Assembly: GCF_003325375.1 (NCBI RefSeq)
Contig: NZ_CP030862.1
Span: forward strand, 4,281,501-4,345,500
Direction of reading: 5' to 3'
Length of the DNA: 64,000 nt
Source: Streptomyces globosus
Lineage (GTDB): Bacteria; Actinomycetota; Actinomycetes; Streptomycetales; Streptomycetaceae
The notes beneath the pieces are model-generated. The model did not search any database. It worked only from the letters and a program-made list of their open reading frames with translations, and was not told the origin of the DNA. Numbering within the stretch: position 1 is the first letter of the stretch; each line of letters starts with the position of its first letter. Positions 41,790 through 49,526 of the stretch are shown one piece after another. Both the position numbers and the translations under genes were made by a program.

Positions 41790-42085
41790 GGCGGCGGCCG
41801 CCTTCCCCCCCTCCCTTGCGGTGGGGGCGGCACTGTTCGCCGCGGCCGGCGTGTGCGACGGGCCCCTGCGGACGGCGACGCTGCGGACCCGTGCGGAGCA
41901 CACCCCCGAGGACGTTCGGGCGCAGGTCCTCGCCCTCGGCGCGGGCCTGAAGCCGACGGCCGCCTTCCTGGGCGCGGCGCCCACCGGGTTCGCGGCTCAG
42001 GCGCCACCGCAGTGGCTGCTGGCCGGGGTCGCGGCCAGTGCGCGGTGCGGCGCTGCCCGCGGGCGCGCGCGGCGCGGCGGCGTCG
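41790..42085 (+). pseudogene. C-terminal remnant of MFS transporter
   Basis: On the plus strand one frame reads AVGAALFAAAGVCDGPLRTAT, LRTRAEHTPEDVRAQVLALG, AGLKPTAAFLGAAPTGFA and QWLLAGVAASA. This is the helix 10-12 part of a Streptomyces major facilitator transporter (G..DGP....L..R....P..VRAQVF..GA.LK...A.LG.A..G). No N-terminal helices are found upstream to 41477, and downstream the frame runs into the transglutaminase-like gene of opposite direction without a family-like end. So only about 90 residues of the ancestral protein remain. The rest of the 41477-42085 gap holds no other supportable gene. Confidence 0.6.
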
Positions 42086-42697
42086 CTACAGGGCCTTCGG
42101 CAGGTTCTGCCACAGTTCGCGGCGGTCGGCGGAACCGCGGAGGGCCGTGAGGACGGCCGGGTGGGGGTCGGCGTACAGGTCGGGGTAGTCCGTCTCGCCG
42201 AGCCCGGGGCGGACGGGGAAGGCCAGCCGTTCGGCACCGAGCCGGAACTGGGCGTCCACGCCGGGCTTGTTGCCGCGCGGGTCCTGGCGGGCCCAGCCGC
42301 GGGAGCCGGGGAGGCGGAGGGCGGTGAGTCCGTGGACGAGGGGCTCGGTGCCGTCGTCCTCGGTCAGCCGCTGGTAGCAGAGGCCGGCCGGGATGCCCCG
42401 GGCCCGCAGCAGGGCGACGAGGGCGTGCGACTTGGCGTGGCAGATGCCGTTGCGGGTGGCGAGGACGTCGGAGGCGCGCCAGGAGACGCGCAGGTCGCCG
42501 GAGTCGGCGGAGTGCGGGACGGTGTCGCGGACGAACTCGAAGGCCGCCTTGGCGTATGAGTATGCGTCGCCGTGGGCGGACCACAGGCTGCCGGCCAGCT
42601 CCCGGACGTACGGATGGTCGTGGTCGATGGCTTCGCTCGCCGATGTGTACGCGCGCTCGTCCGGGCTCAGCGGGATCACCTGCATGGAGCGGAGCAT
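42086..42697 (-). CDS. Transglutaminase-like cysteine protease-fold protein
   Basis: This 203-residue protein has a transglutaminase-fold core: ATRNGICHAKSHALVALLRARG-IPAGLCYQRL gives the catalytic Cys, VHGLTALRLPGSRGWARQDPRGNK the His and Asp. The N-terminal YTSASEAIDHDHPYVRELAG is the usual lead. The products of this group are mostly uncharacterised amidases or peptide-modifying proteins. I choose ATG 42697, which has GGGGG 7-11 bases upstream, over ATG 42703 and 42685 in the same frame; the call is not certain. The start codon region is part of a large AT-rich inverted repeat. Confidence 0.75.
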   Translation of the reverse strand: MLRSMQVIPLSPDERAYTSASEAIDHDHPYVRELAGSLWSAHGDAYSYAKAAFEFVRDTVPHSADSGDLRVSWRASDVLATRNGICHAKSHALVALLRARGIPAGLCYQRLTEDDGTEPLVHGLTALRLPGSRGWARQDPRGNKPGVDAQFRLGAERLAFPVRPGLGETDYPDLYADPHPAVLTALRGSADRRELWQNLPKAL

Positions 42698-42701
42698 AGC
42701 C

Positions 42702-42743
42702 ATACCCCCGACCGCAATTCAATGAAATTGCAGTCGGGGGTAT
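42702..42743. promoter_or_regulatory. Long inverted repeat with AT-rich core
   Basis: ATACCCCCGACCGCAATT and AATTGCAGTCGGGGGTAT pair at 17 of 18 positions around the 6-base CAATGA. It lies between the threonine aldolase stop (42773) and the transglutaminase start, so it may be an intercistronic hairpin or operator. The ATACCCCC/GGGGGTAT ends recall copper-repressor (CsoR) half-sites, but the spacing differs. Its AT content is far above the surrounding DNA. Confidence 0.6.
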
Positions 42744-42772
42744 ATTCATTCACGCGGCGGTGTGCGGTCCGG

Positions 42773-43834
42773 TCAGCGGGCCAGCTCTTCCTTCAGCGCC
42801 TGGAGGAAGCCGTCGACGTCCTCCTCGGTGGTGTCGAAGCCGCACATCCAGCGGACGTGGCCGGCGGCCTCGTCCCAGAAGTAGAAGCGGTAGCGCTGCT
42901 GGAGCCTGCGCGACACCTCGTGCGGCAGCTTCGCGAAGACCGCGTTCGCCTGGACCGGGTAGAGGATCTCCACCCCGTCCGTCTCGCGGACGCCGGCGGC
43001 CAGCCGCTGCGCCATCCCGTTGGCCCGGCGGGCGTTGCGCAGCCACAGGTCCTTGGCGAGCAGCGCCTCCAGCTGGACGGAGACGAACCGCATCTTCGAC
43101 GCGAGCTGCATCGACATCTTGCGGACGTGCTTCATCTGGCGCACCGCGTCCGGGTTGACCACGACGACGGCCTCGCCGAACATCATGCCGTTCTTCGTGC
43201 CGCCGTACGAGAGCACGTCGACGCCCGCCGCGTTGGTGAACGTGCGCATCGGCACGTCCAGGGAGGCGGCGGCGTTGGCTATGCGGGCACCGTCGAGGTG
43301 CACCTTCATACCGAGCGCGTGCGCGTGCTCGCAGATGGCCCGGACCTCGTCCACGGTGTAGACGGTGCCCAGCTCGGTGTTCTGGGTGATCGACACGACC
43401 TGCGGCATCGCCCGGTGCTCGTCCTCGAAGCCCCAGGCCTCCTGGTCGATGAGCTCGGGGGTGAGCTTGCCGTCCGGGGTGGGCACGGCCAGCAGCTTCA
43501 GGCCGGCCATCCGCTCCGGGGCGCCGCCCTCGTCCACGTTGATGTGGGCGGTCTTGGCGCAGATCACCGCACCCCAGCGGTCGGTCATGGCCTGGAGGGC
43601 CGTGACGTTCGCGCCGGTGCCGTTGAAGACCGGGAAGGCCTCCGCGTACGGGCCGAAGTGGCTGCGCATGACCCGCTGGAGGTTCTCGGTGTACTCGTCC
43701 TCCCCGTAGGCGACCTGGTGGCCGCCGTTGGCGAGGGCGAGGGCCTCCAGGATCTCCGGATGGACCCCCGCGTAGTTGTCGCTCGCGAAACCGCGCACCG
43801 CCGGGTCGTGCCGGCGGCCGGCGTCGGTCTTCAC
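42773..43834 (-). CDS. Low-specificity threonine aldolase family protein
   Basis: This 353-residue fold-type I PLP enzyme probably cleaves L-threonine or related beta-hydroxy amino acids to glycine and an aldehyde. RGFASDNYAGVHPEILEAL is the family start. HINVDEGGAPER, SITQNTELGTVYT, GMKVHLDGARIANAA and DVLSYGGTKNGMMFGEA (the PLP-binding Lys in GGTKNG) are all present. GTG 43834 overlaps the SDR stop (GTGA), which implies coupling; GTG 43852, 6 codons upstream in the same frame, is an alternative. It is the last gene of the DUF6421 - SDR - aldolase run. Confidence 0.88.
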   Translation of the reverse strand: MKTDAGRRHDPAVRGFASDNYAGVHPEILEALALANGGHQVAYGEDEYTENLQRVMRSHFGPYAEAFPVFNGTGANVTALQAMTDRWGAVICAKTAHINVDEGGAPERMAGLKLLAVPTPDGKLTPELIDQEAWGFEDEHRAMPQVVSITQNTELGTVYTVDEVRAICEHAHALGMKVHLDGARIANAAASLDVPMRTFTNAAGVDVLSYGGTKNGMMFGEAVVVVNPDAVRQMKHVRKMSMQLASKMRFVSVQLEALLAKDLWLRNARRANGMAQRLAAGVRETDGVEILYPVQANAVFAKLPHEVSRRLQQRYRFYFWDEAAGHVRWMCGFDTTEEDVDGFLQALKEELAR

Positions 43835-44607
43835 GGTTGCGGTGTGAGCCACAGACGCTGTCCGTTCACATCGATGGCGGACTTCTCCCAGACGCCGGCG
43901 ATGGCCTCGGCCAGGTCCTTGACGTCGGTGAAACCCGCGAACTTCGCATTGGGGCGCTCGGCGCGCATCGCGTCGTGCACCAGTGCCTTGATCACCAGGA
44001 TCGCAGCCGCTGCTCCGGGACCGTCGTCGCCCCCCGCCTTGCGGAAGGAGTCGGCCATCGCGAGGGTCCAGGCCTCGGCGGCGGCCTTGCCCGCGTTGTA
44101 GGCGGCGTTGTTGGCGACGGGCTTGTGCGCGCCCGACTGGCTGACCAGGACGTAGCGCCCGCGGCCGCTGCGCAGCAGGGCGTCGTGGAAGGCCATCGAC
44201 GTGTGCTGGACGGTGCGGATGAGGAGCTTCTCCAGGAAGTCCCAGTCCGCGAGGTCCGTCTCGGTGAAGGAGGTGCTGCCGCGCCAGCCGCCGACGAGGT
44301 GGACGAGGCCGTCGACCCGGCCGAACTCCTTCTCGATGCGGTCGGCCCACGCCTTGGTGGCCTCCAGGTCGAGCAGGTCCACGGTGTCGCCGGTGACGGT
44401 GGCACCGCCATGGGCGTAGCGGGCCGCGTCCACGGCCTCGGCGAGGCGCGCCGCGTCGGCGTCGGACGCGACGACGACGGCGCCGGCCTCGGCAAGGCGC
44501 ATCAGGGCGGCCCGGCCCGCGGGGCCGCCGGCCCCGGCGACCGCGACGACGGCGCCCTTCAGCGGGGCCTCGGCGGTCCCGGCGTCCGCGGCGTTTCCGG
44601 TGTTCAT
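43831..44607 (-). CDS. Short-chain dehydrogenase/reductase
   Basis: This 258-residue NAD(P)-binding Rossmann protein has the variant cofactor motif VAVAGAGGPAGRAAL, the segment VDLLDLE, the NNAG-like loop replaced by HLVGGW, and the catalytic Ser in VLVSQSGAH, with Tyr and Lys in AAYNAGKAAAE. It is of the classical SDR length. ATG 44607 has CAGGAGG 8 bases upstream. It starts 26 bases after the DUF6421 stop and its own stop overlaps the threonine aldolase start, so the three genes look like one operon. The substrate is unknown. Confidence 0.88.
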   Translation of the reverse strand: MNTGNAADAGTAEAPLKGAVVAVAGAGGPAGRAALMRLAEAGAVVVASDADAARLAEAVDAARYAHGGATVTGDTVDLLDLEATKAWADRIEKEFGRVDGLVHLVGGWRGSTSFTETDLADWDFLEKLLIRTVQHTSMAFHDALLRSGRGRYVLVSQSGAHKPVANNAAYNAGKAAAEAWTLAMADSFRKAGGDDGPGAAAAILVIKALVHDAMRAERPNAKFAGFTDVKDLAEAIAGVWEKSAIDVNGQRLWLTPQP

Positions 44608-44633
44608 CTGTGCAGCCTCCTGGGGGCGGGTGC

Positions 44634-46040
44634 TCACGCGGCGGCCTGCTCGGCGGCGTCCGCGGTCGGGGCGGTGATGCCCTTGGTGGAGGCGATCACA
44701 CCCTTGAGCTTCTTCGCGAGGGCCTCGTAGAACATGCTGAGCGGAAACTCGTCCGGAAGCACGTCGTCCACGAGCTTGCGCGGCGGCTGCGTGAGGTCCA
44801 GGGCGTCGGGGCCCTTGGCCCACTTGGAGCCCGGGTGCGGGGCGAGGTAGGTGGAGACCAGCTCGTAGGCCTTGAACCAGTGGACGAGCTTCGGGCGGTC
44901 GATGCCGGCCCGGTACAGCTCCTCGATCTCGGCGCACAGCTGGTTGGTGACCTGGGGGGCGCGCATCCAGTCGATCTTCAGCTTGTTGTCCGTCCAGCGC
45001 ACGACGTCGTGCTTGTGGAGGTAGGCGAAGAGCAGCTGGCCGCCGAGGCCGTCGTAGTTGCGGTTGCGGTCGCCGGAGACCGGGAAGCGGAACATCCGGT
45101 CGAAGAGGACGGCGTACTGCACGTCGCGGCCGTGCTCGTTGCCCTCGGACTCGAGCTTCACGGCCTCCTTGAAGGCGGTGAGGTCGCAGCGCAGCTCCTC
45201 CAGGCCGTACATCCAGAACGGCTGGCGCTGCTTGATCATGAAGGGGTCGAACGGCAGGTCGCCGTGGCTGTGGGTGCGGTCGTGCACCATGTCCCACAGG
45301 ACGAAGGCCTTCTCGCAGCGCTCCTGGTCCTCGACCATGCGGGCGATGTCCTCGGGGAGCTCGATGCCCAGGATGTCGACGGCGGCCTCGGTCACCTTGC
45401 GGTAGCGGGCGGCCTCGCGGTCGCAGAAGATGCCGCCCCAGCTGAAGCGCTCGGGGGCCTCGCGGACGGCGATGGTCTCCGGGAAGAGCACCGCGGAGTG
45501 GGTGTCGTAGCCCGGGGTGAAGTCCTCGAAGGTGATGCCGAGGAAGAGCGGGTTGTCGTACCGGGTGCGCTCCAGCTCGGAGAGCCACTCGGGCCACACC
45601 ATCTTCAGGACGACGGCCTCGAGGTTCCGGTCGGGGTTGCCGTTCTGCGTGTACATCGGGAACACGACCAGGTGCTGGCGGCCCTCGACGCGCTCCGCGG
45701 CCGGCTGGAAGGCGAGCAGCGAGTCCAGGAAGTCCGGCACGCCGAAGCCCTCGGAGACCCACTTGCGCAGGTCCGCGACGAGCGCCCGGTGGTACTCGGC
45801 GGCGTACGGCATCAGCGGCGACAGCGTCTCCACCGCGTGGACCACGCGCTCGACGGCGGCTTCGACGTCGGCCTTGGCCGGGGCGTCGGCGGCCTCGAAG
45901 TCGATGGAGCCGTCCTTGGCCTGCCAGGGGCGGATCTCCTCCACGGCGGCCTTGAGCTCGGGCCACGCCGGGTGGTCGACCACCCGCGCACCGGCGGTTA
46001 TCACCGCACCGCCAGAACCCGGCACAAGAGTTTCCGTCAT
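44634..46040 (-). CDS. DUF6421 protein of unknown function
   Basis: This 468-residue soluble protein has no signal or membrane segment. It is rich in aromatic and charged residues and highly ordered: LSPLMPYAAEYHRALVADL, WPEWLSELERTRYDNPLF and WDMVHDRTHSHGDLPFDPFM stand out, the last with a possible metal-binding H..D..H..H cluster. It matches my memory of the actinobacterial DUF6421 family. ATG 46040 follows GGAGGAAGTGAC. It is the first gene of a three-gene run with an SDR and threonine aldolase, so a role in the same pathway is likely. What that pathway makes is not visible. Confidence 0.82.
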   Translation of the reverse strand: MTETLVPGSGGAVITAGARVVDHPAWPELKAAVEEIRPWQAKDGSIDFEAADAPAKADVEAAVERVVHAVETLSPLMPYAAEYHRALVADLRKWVSEGFGVPDFLDSLLAFQPAAERVEGRQHLVVFPMYTQNGNPDRNLEAVVLKMVWPEWLSELERTRYDNPLFLGITFEDFTPGYDTHSAVLFPETIAVREAPERFSWGGIFCDREAARYRKVTEAAVDILGIELPEDIARMVEDQERCEKAFVLWDMVHDRTHSHGDLPFDPFMIKQRQPFWMYGLEELRCDLTAFKEAVKLESEGNEHGRDVQYAVLFDRMFRFPVSGDRNRNYDGLGGQLLFAYLHKHDVVRWTDNKLKIDWMRAPQVTNQLCAEIEELYRAGIDRPKLVHWFKAYELVSTYLAPHPGSKWAKGPDALDLTQPPRKLVDDVLPDEFPLSMFYEALAKKLKGVIASTKGITAPTADAAEQAAA

Positions 46041-46420
46041 GTCACTTCCTCCACAGGAGAACCTCACGTAAACCCAGGGTATGCACGGGAGGGTGTCCCG
46101 CTCAAGAGGGGGCCAGGAAAATATTCGGCGTACCCCCCGGCGCGACCGCAATTCTTCCCGCCCTCGACTGCCACAGCAGACGCTTCGTCAGTTCGTCAAG
46201 GCCGCGGTGGCGCGCCCACCCGCGGGTGACGCGGCAGGGCCCGCCGGCACCGGGCGGGGGCGGACGGCCCTGGCGGGAACCGGCCCCCGGCGCCGTAGCG
46301 GTGCGTGCACGGGCGGTCTCATCGCGTGCGCGGCGCACTAGCATGCGTCCTCACCGCGCGCGCCGGACCTGGGACGCCGCGACCGCGCGGGCAGCCGCCG
46401 TCGACGGAAGCGAGAGAACC
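46041..46420. other. Gene-free divergent region upstream of DUF6421 and GDPD genes
   Basis: No supportable gene lies here. For the plus-strand GDPD-like gene, TAGCAT at 46339-46344 could be a -10 element with a leader of about 70 bases to the TTG start. The first 100 bases next to DUF6421 are less GC-rich (GGAAAATATTCGGC near 46117), a likely promoter site for the minus-strand operon. Confidence 0.4.
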
Positions 46421-47113
46421 TTGACTTTCCTCACCATCGGTCACCGCGGGGTCATGGGCGTCGAGCCGGAGAACACGCTGCGGTCGTTCGTCCGCGCGGA
46501 GCGCTGCGGCATGGACGTCATCGCCCTGGACCTCCAGCTCAGCAAGGACGGCGTCCTCGTCGCCCTGCACGACCCCGGGGTGGAGCGCACCACCGACGGC
46601 ACGGGCGCCGTCGCCGACCTGACCGCCGCCGAGCTGCGCGGGCTGGACGCCGGACAGGGCGAGCGGATCCCGCTCTTCGAGGAGGTCCTGGAGGCGGTGG
46701 GGACACCGCTGCAGGTGTCGGTACGGGACCTGCCGGCCGCCGCGGCGCTGGCGCGGCTGGTGGTGGAGCGGGACCTGGCCGGGCGCGTAGAGGTGGCGTC
46801 CTTCCACGACGCGGTGCTCGCCGAGGCCGCCCGGCTCGTCCCGGGCGGCCGGACCGTCCTCTCCTGCGACCTCGGCGGCGACGAGGCGGACGACGTCGTC
46901 GACCGGGCGCTCGCCGCGGGGGCGCGCACGCTGGCCCTGAACCTGCGGCGGCTCACGCTGGAGACGGTGGAGGCGGCGCACCGGGCCGGGCTGCGGGTCA
47001 CCGGCTGGACGGTCAACTCCCTGGACCACCTCCGGCTGGCGCGGGCGCTCGAACTGGACGGCGCGGCCACCGACTTCCCGGAGATCCGCAGCACGGGCCG
47101 GTTCACGGCCTGA
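46421..47113 (+). CDS. GDPD-fold protein with missing metal ligands
   Basis: This 230-residue protein has the glycerophosphodiester phosphodiesterase TIM-barrel: FLTIGHRGVMGVEPENTLRSF at the start, then SKDGVLVALHDPGVERTTDGTG and VTGWTVNSLDHL. Both catalytic histidines are kept (HRG and HD). The metal-binding E-x-D pair is changed to A-x-D (VIALDLQLS), and the later E-x-K is changed (LQVSVRD), so two Ca2+/Mg2+-binding Glu residues are missing. TTG 46421 follows GGAAGCGAGAGAACC; an ATG at 46343 in frame would add 26 basic residues. It may be inactive, or act on another substrate. Confidence 0.75.
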   Translation: MTFLTIGHRGVMGVEPENTLRSFVRAERCGMDVIALDLQLSKDGVLVALHDPGVERTTDGTGAVADLTAAELRGLDAGQGERIPLFEEVLEAVGTPLQVSVRDLPAAAALARLVVERDLAGRVEVASFHDAVLAEAARLVPGGRTVLSCDLGGDEADDVVDRALAAGARTLALNLRRLTLETVEAAHRAGLRVTGWTVNSLDHLRLARALELDGAATDFPEIRSTGRFTA

Positions 47114-47136
47114 GCCCGCCCGCGGGCGGCGCCGCG

Positions 47137-47676
47137 CTACAGCGTCTTGACCAGGAGCTCGAAGGCGAGGTCGTCGCGGAGGGGGACGCCGAAGCGCTCG
47201 TCGCCGTACGGGAAGGGGCTCAGCTCGCCGGTGCGCCGGTAGCCGCGGCGCTCGTAGTAGGCGATGAGCTCCTCCCGGAGGCTGACCACCGTCATCCGCA
47301 TCTCCTTGGCCGCCCACATCTCGCGGCAGCGGCGCTCGGCCTCGGCGAGGACCTCCTTGCCGAGGCCGCCCCCCTGGAGGCCGGGCCGAACCGCGAACAT
47401 CCCGAAGTAGGCGTGGTCGCCGCGGTGTTCGAGCTGGCAGCAGGCGACGAGTTCGCCGTCGCGCTCCACGGCGAGGAGGACGCTGCCGGGGGTCCGGATG
47501 ACGGCGCGGACCCCGTCCGGGTCGGTGCGCTGCCCGTCCAGGAGGTCCGCCTCGGTGGTCCATCCCGCGCGGCTCGCATCGCCCCGGTAGGCCGACTCGA
47601 CGAGGGCCACGAGTTCCGGCACGTCGGCCTCGACGGCGGGGCGGAACTCCAGTTCGGCGGGCTGGGCGGTCGGCAT
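47137..47676 (-). CDS. GNAT-family acetyltransferase
   Basis: This 179-residue protein has a GNAT fold with the acetyl-CoA pyrophosphate-binding loop VRPGLQGGGLGKEVL (Q/R-x-x-G-x-G/A), MFAVRPGLQG strand 4 and IAYYERRGYRRTGE helix 4. The tail PYGDERFGVPLRDDLAF matches acetyltransferases close to the histone-type/MSMEG group in actinobacteria. ATG 47676 is chosen for GAACGGAGC 8 bases upstream. It converges on the GDPD-like gene with 23 bases between them, in which CCGCCCGCGGGCGG is a short palindrome (47118-47131). The acetyl acceptor is unknown. Confidence 0.85.
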   Translation of the reverse strand: MPTAQPAELEFRPAVEADVPELVALVESAYRGDASRAGWTTEADLLDGQRTDPDGVRAVIRTPGSVLLAVERDGELVACCQLEHRGDHAYFGMFAVRPGLQGGGLGKEVLAEAERRCREMWAAKEMRMTVVSLREELIAYYERRGYRRTGELSPFPYGDERFGVPLRDDLAFELLVKTL

Positions 47677-47812
47677 CGGCGGGCTCCGTTCTGCGTGCTC
47701 AGCGGCATGCGGCATGCCGGTGGGGCGAGGACAGCCTAACCGGGCGCCGCGTGGGGGCCGTCCGGCCGGGGCATCTCTTCCCCTGACGCCGACGAGAACC
47801 GGGGGGCCAGCC

Positions 47813-48400
47813 GTGCACGGTCCAGCGATGTCCTCTTGGTCCTCTTTCGCCGCCGCGCTCCCCGCCTGGCTGACCGTGCTGGTGTGCGCCGTGAGCGGCG
47901 GCTGCTGCCTGCACCGGGCGTGCACGGCAGGGCGGCCGGAGCGCGGTCCGGCCGCGGGCGAGGCGGTGATGGCGGTGGGGATGGCGGTGATGGCCCTCCC
48001 GCCGGGGACGGCCCCGTGGGGGGCGCGGATCCTGCCGGTCCTGTGCTGCGGGGCCGCGCTGCACGCCGTCTGGCTGCTGCGGCGGGGCCTGCACCACACG
48101 CACCACCTGGTCGGGTCGCTGGCCATGGCGTACATGGCACTGGCCGTGTATGCGGGCGGCGGCCACGGGGGGCACGGGGGCGGCGGGTCCGCTGGGCCGC
48201 CGCTCGTCACCGGGGCACTGCTCCTGTACTACGCGGCGTACGTCCTGCTCGGCGGGGCGCGGCTGGTGGCCGCGGGGCCGGCCGTGTCCGCCGCGGCGGC
48301 GGGGCCGGGCGCGGGGCGCGGCCGGGAGGCCGGGGAAGTGGCGCGCGCCTGCCGACTCGCCATGGGGACCGGCATGTTGGCGATGCTGCTGCTGATGTGA
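47813..48400 (+). CDS. DUF5134 membrane protein
   Basis: This 195-residue protein has five or six hydrophobic segments and several conserved His residues (LHHTHHLVGSLAM, YAGGGHGGHGGGG). The start VHGPAMSSWSSF fits the DUF5134 family; GTG 47813 has GGGGGGCCA 5 bases upstream, while ATG 47828 is an in-frame alternative. DUF5134 and M56 genes are often neighbours in Streptomyces, as here (78 bases apart), which suggests a shared membrane role. His-rich loops between helices may bind a metal. Confidence 0.78.
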   Translation: MHGPAMSSWSSFAAALPAWLTVLVCAVSGGCCLHRACTAGRPERGPAAGEAVMAVGMAVMALPPGTAPWGARILPVLCCGAALHAVWLLRRGLHHTHHLVGSLAMAYMALAVYAGGGHGGHGGGGSAGPPLVTGALLLYYAAYVLLGGARLVAAGPAVSAAAAGPGAGRGREAGEVARACRLAMGTGMLAMLLLM

Positions 48401-48478
48401 GGGCGGGGAAACGTGTCCTGCGTCACCAATCGCCGCAGTGCGTACCCGGCGGTAGTCCGGCCCTCATAGGCTGGCGCC

Positions 48479-49423
48479 ATGATGGTCCCCGCCGTTCTCC
48501 TGCTGCTCGGCGCCCTGACCGCGGTGCTCGCTCCCCGCCTGCTGGCCCGGGCCCAGTGGACCGAGCGCGAACCGGTCGTCGCGCTCTGGGCGTGGCAGTG
48601 CGTGGTGGGGGCGGTGCTCCTGTGCTTCGCACTGTCGATGGTGTTCAGCGCGGCAGCCGCATGGCTGGCGGTCCGCGGCCGGCTCTTCGCGGCGGCCCCG
48701 CACGGGGTGGTCGACGCGTACGGTCTCGGCCCGACGGGCGGCCCGTGGGCCGTCGGCACCGCGCTGCTGCTGGCGGGCGGCGGGCTGTGGACCGGGGTGC
48801 GGCTGGCCCGGGAGGTCCTGCGGGCGCGGGCGGGGCGGCGGGCGCGGGGCGCCGAGCTGCTGGTGCGGGCGCCGCTGCTGCCGGGGGAGGCGCCGGCGCC
48901 GGGTGCCCGGCTCGTCGTCCTGGAGGGGCCGCGGCCCGATGCGTGGTGGCTGCCCGGCCCGGCGCCGCAGCTGGTGGTGACGACGGCTGCGCTCGGCAGG
49001 CTGAAGGGCAGCCAGCTGGACGCCGTCCTGGCGCACGAGCAGGGCCATGCGGCGGCCCGCCACGACTGGCTGCTGCACTGCGCGCGGGCGCTGGCCGGCG
49101 GGTTCCCGCAGGTCCCGGTGTTCGCGGCGTTCGAGGCGGAGATGCACCGGCTGGTCGAGCTGGCCGCGGACGACGTGGCGTCGCGCCGGTTCGGGCGGCT
49201 GACCATCGCGCTGGCCCTGGTGGGGCTGAACGAGGACCGGGGCGTCTTCGGCCCCTCGCCCGCCCCGCAACCGCACGTGCCGGAGCGGGTGCGGCGGCTG
49301 CTTTCGGCGACGCCCCGGCTGTCGCCCGTGCGCCGGCTGCGGCTGACGGCGCTGGCGACGCTCGTCCCGGCGGTTCCGCTGCTGGTGGCGTTCGTGCCGG
49401 GGCTGCGCGCGCTCGCCCAGTAG
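48479..49423 (+). CDS. M56-family membrane zinc metallopeptidase (BlaR1-like)
   Basis: The protein has 314 residues. Four or five membrane helices flank a soluble zinc-protease domain with LDAVLAHEQGHAAARHDW (HEQGH, H186 to H190) and the downstream third ligand in VELAADDVASRRF. Unlike BlaR1 it has no sensor penicillin-binding domain, and no BlaI-type repressor gene is next to it. TAGGCT at 48467-48472 lies 6 bases before ATG 48479, the arrangement of a leaderless transcript. A hairpin of the stop-adjacent repeat family begins at its TAG stop. Confidence 0.88.
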   Translation: MMVPAVLLLLGALTAVLAPRLLARAQWTEREPVVALWAWQCVVGAVLLCFALSMVFSAAAAWLAVRGRLFAAAPHGVVDAYGLGPTGGPWAVGTALLLAGGGLWTGVRLAREVLRARAGRRARGAELLVRAPLLPGEAPAPGARLVVLEGPRPDAWWLPGPAPQLVVTTAALGRLKGSQLDAVLAHEQGHAAARHDWLLHCARALAGGFPQVPVFAAFEAEMHRLVELAADDVASRRFGRLTIALALVGLNEDRGVFGPSPAPQPHVPERVRRLLSATPRLSPVRRLRLTALATLVPAVPLLVAFVPGLRALAQ

Positions 49424-49425
49424 GG

Positions 49426-49471
49426 CCTGTATCGGGTTGCCCGGCTGTGCCTCGGGGCAACCCGATACAGG
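49426..49471 (+). terminator. Hairpin at stop codon (repeat family copy 2)
   Basis: CCTGTATCGGGTTGCCC (49426-49442) pairs perfectly with 49455-49471 around a 12-base loop. It begins 3 bases after the TAG stop. The stretch TAGGGCCTGTATCGGGTTG is close to TAGGGCCTGTGTTGAGTTG at 9995. Confidence 0.75.
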
Positions 49472-49526
49472 GCACGGGGCTGTGGCGCGACCGGCGGCGC
49501 GGGCGGGATGGTGCGAGGATCGCCGC

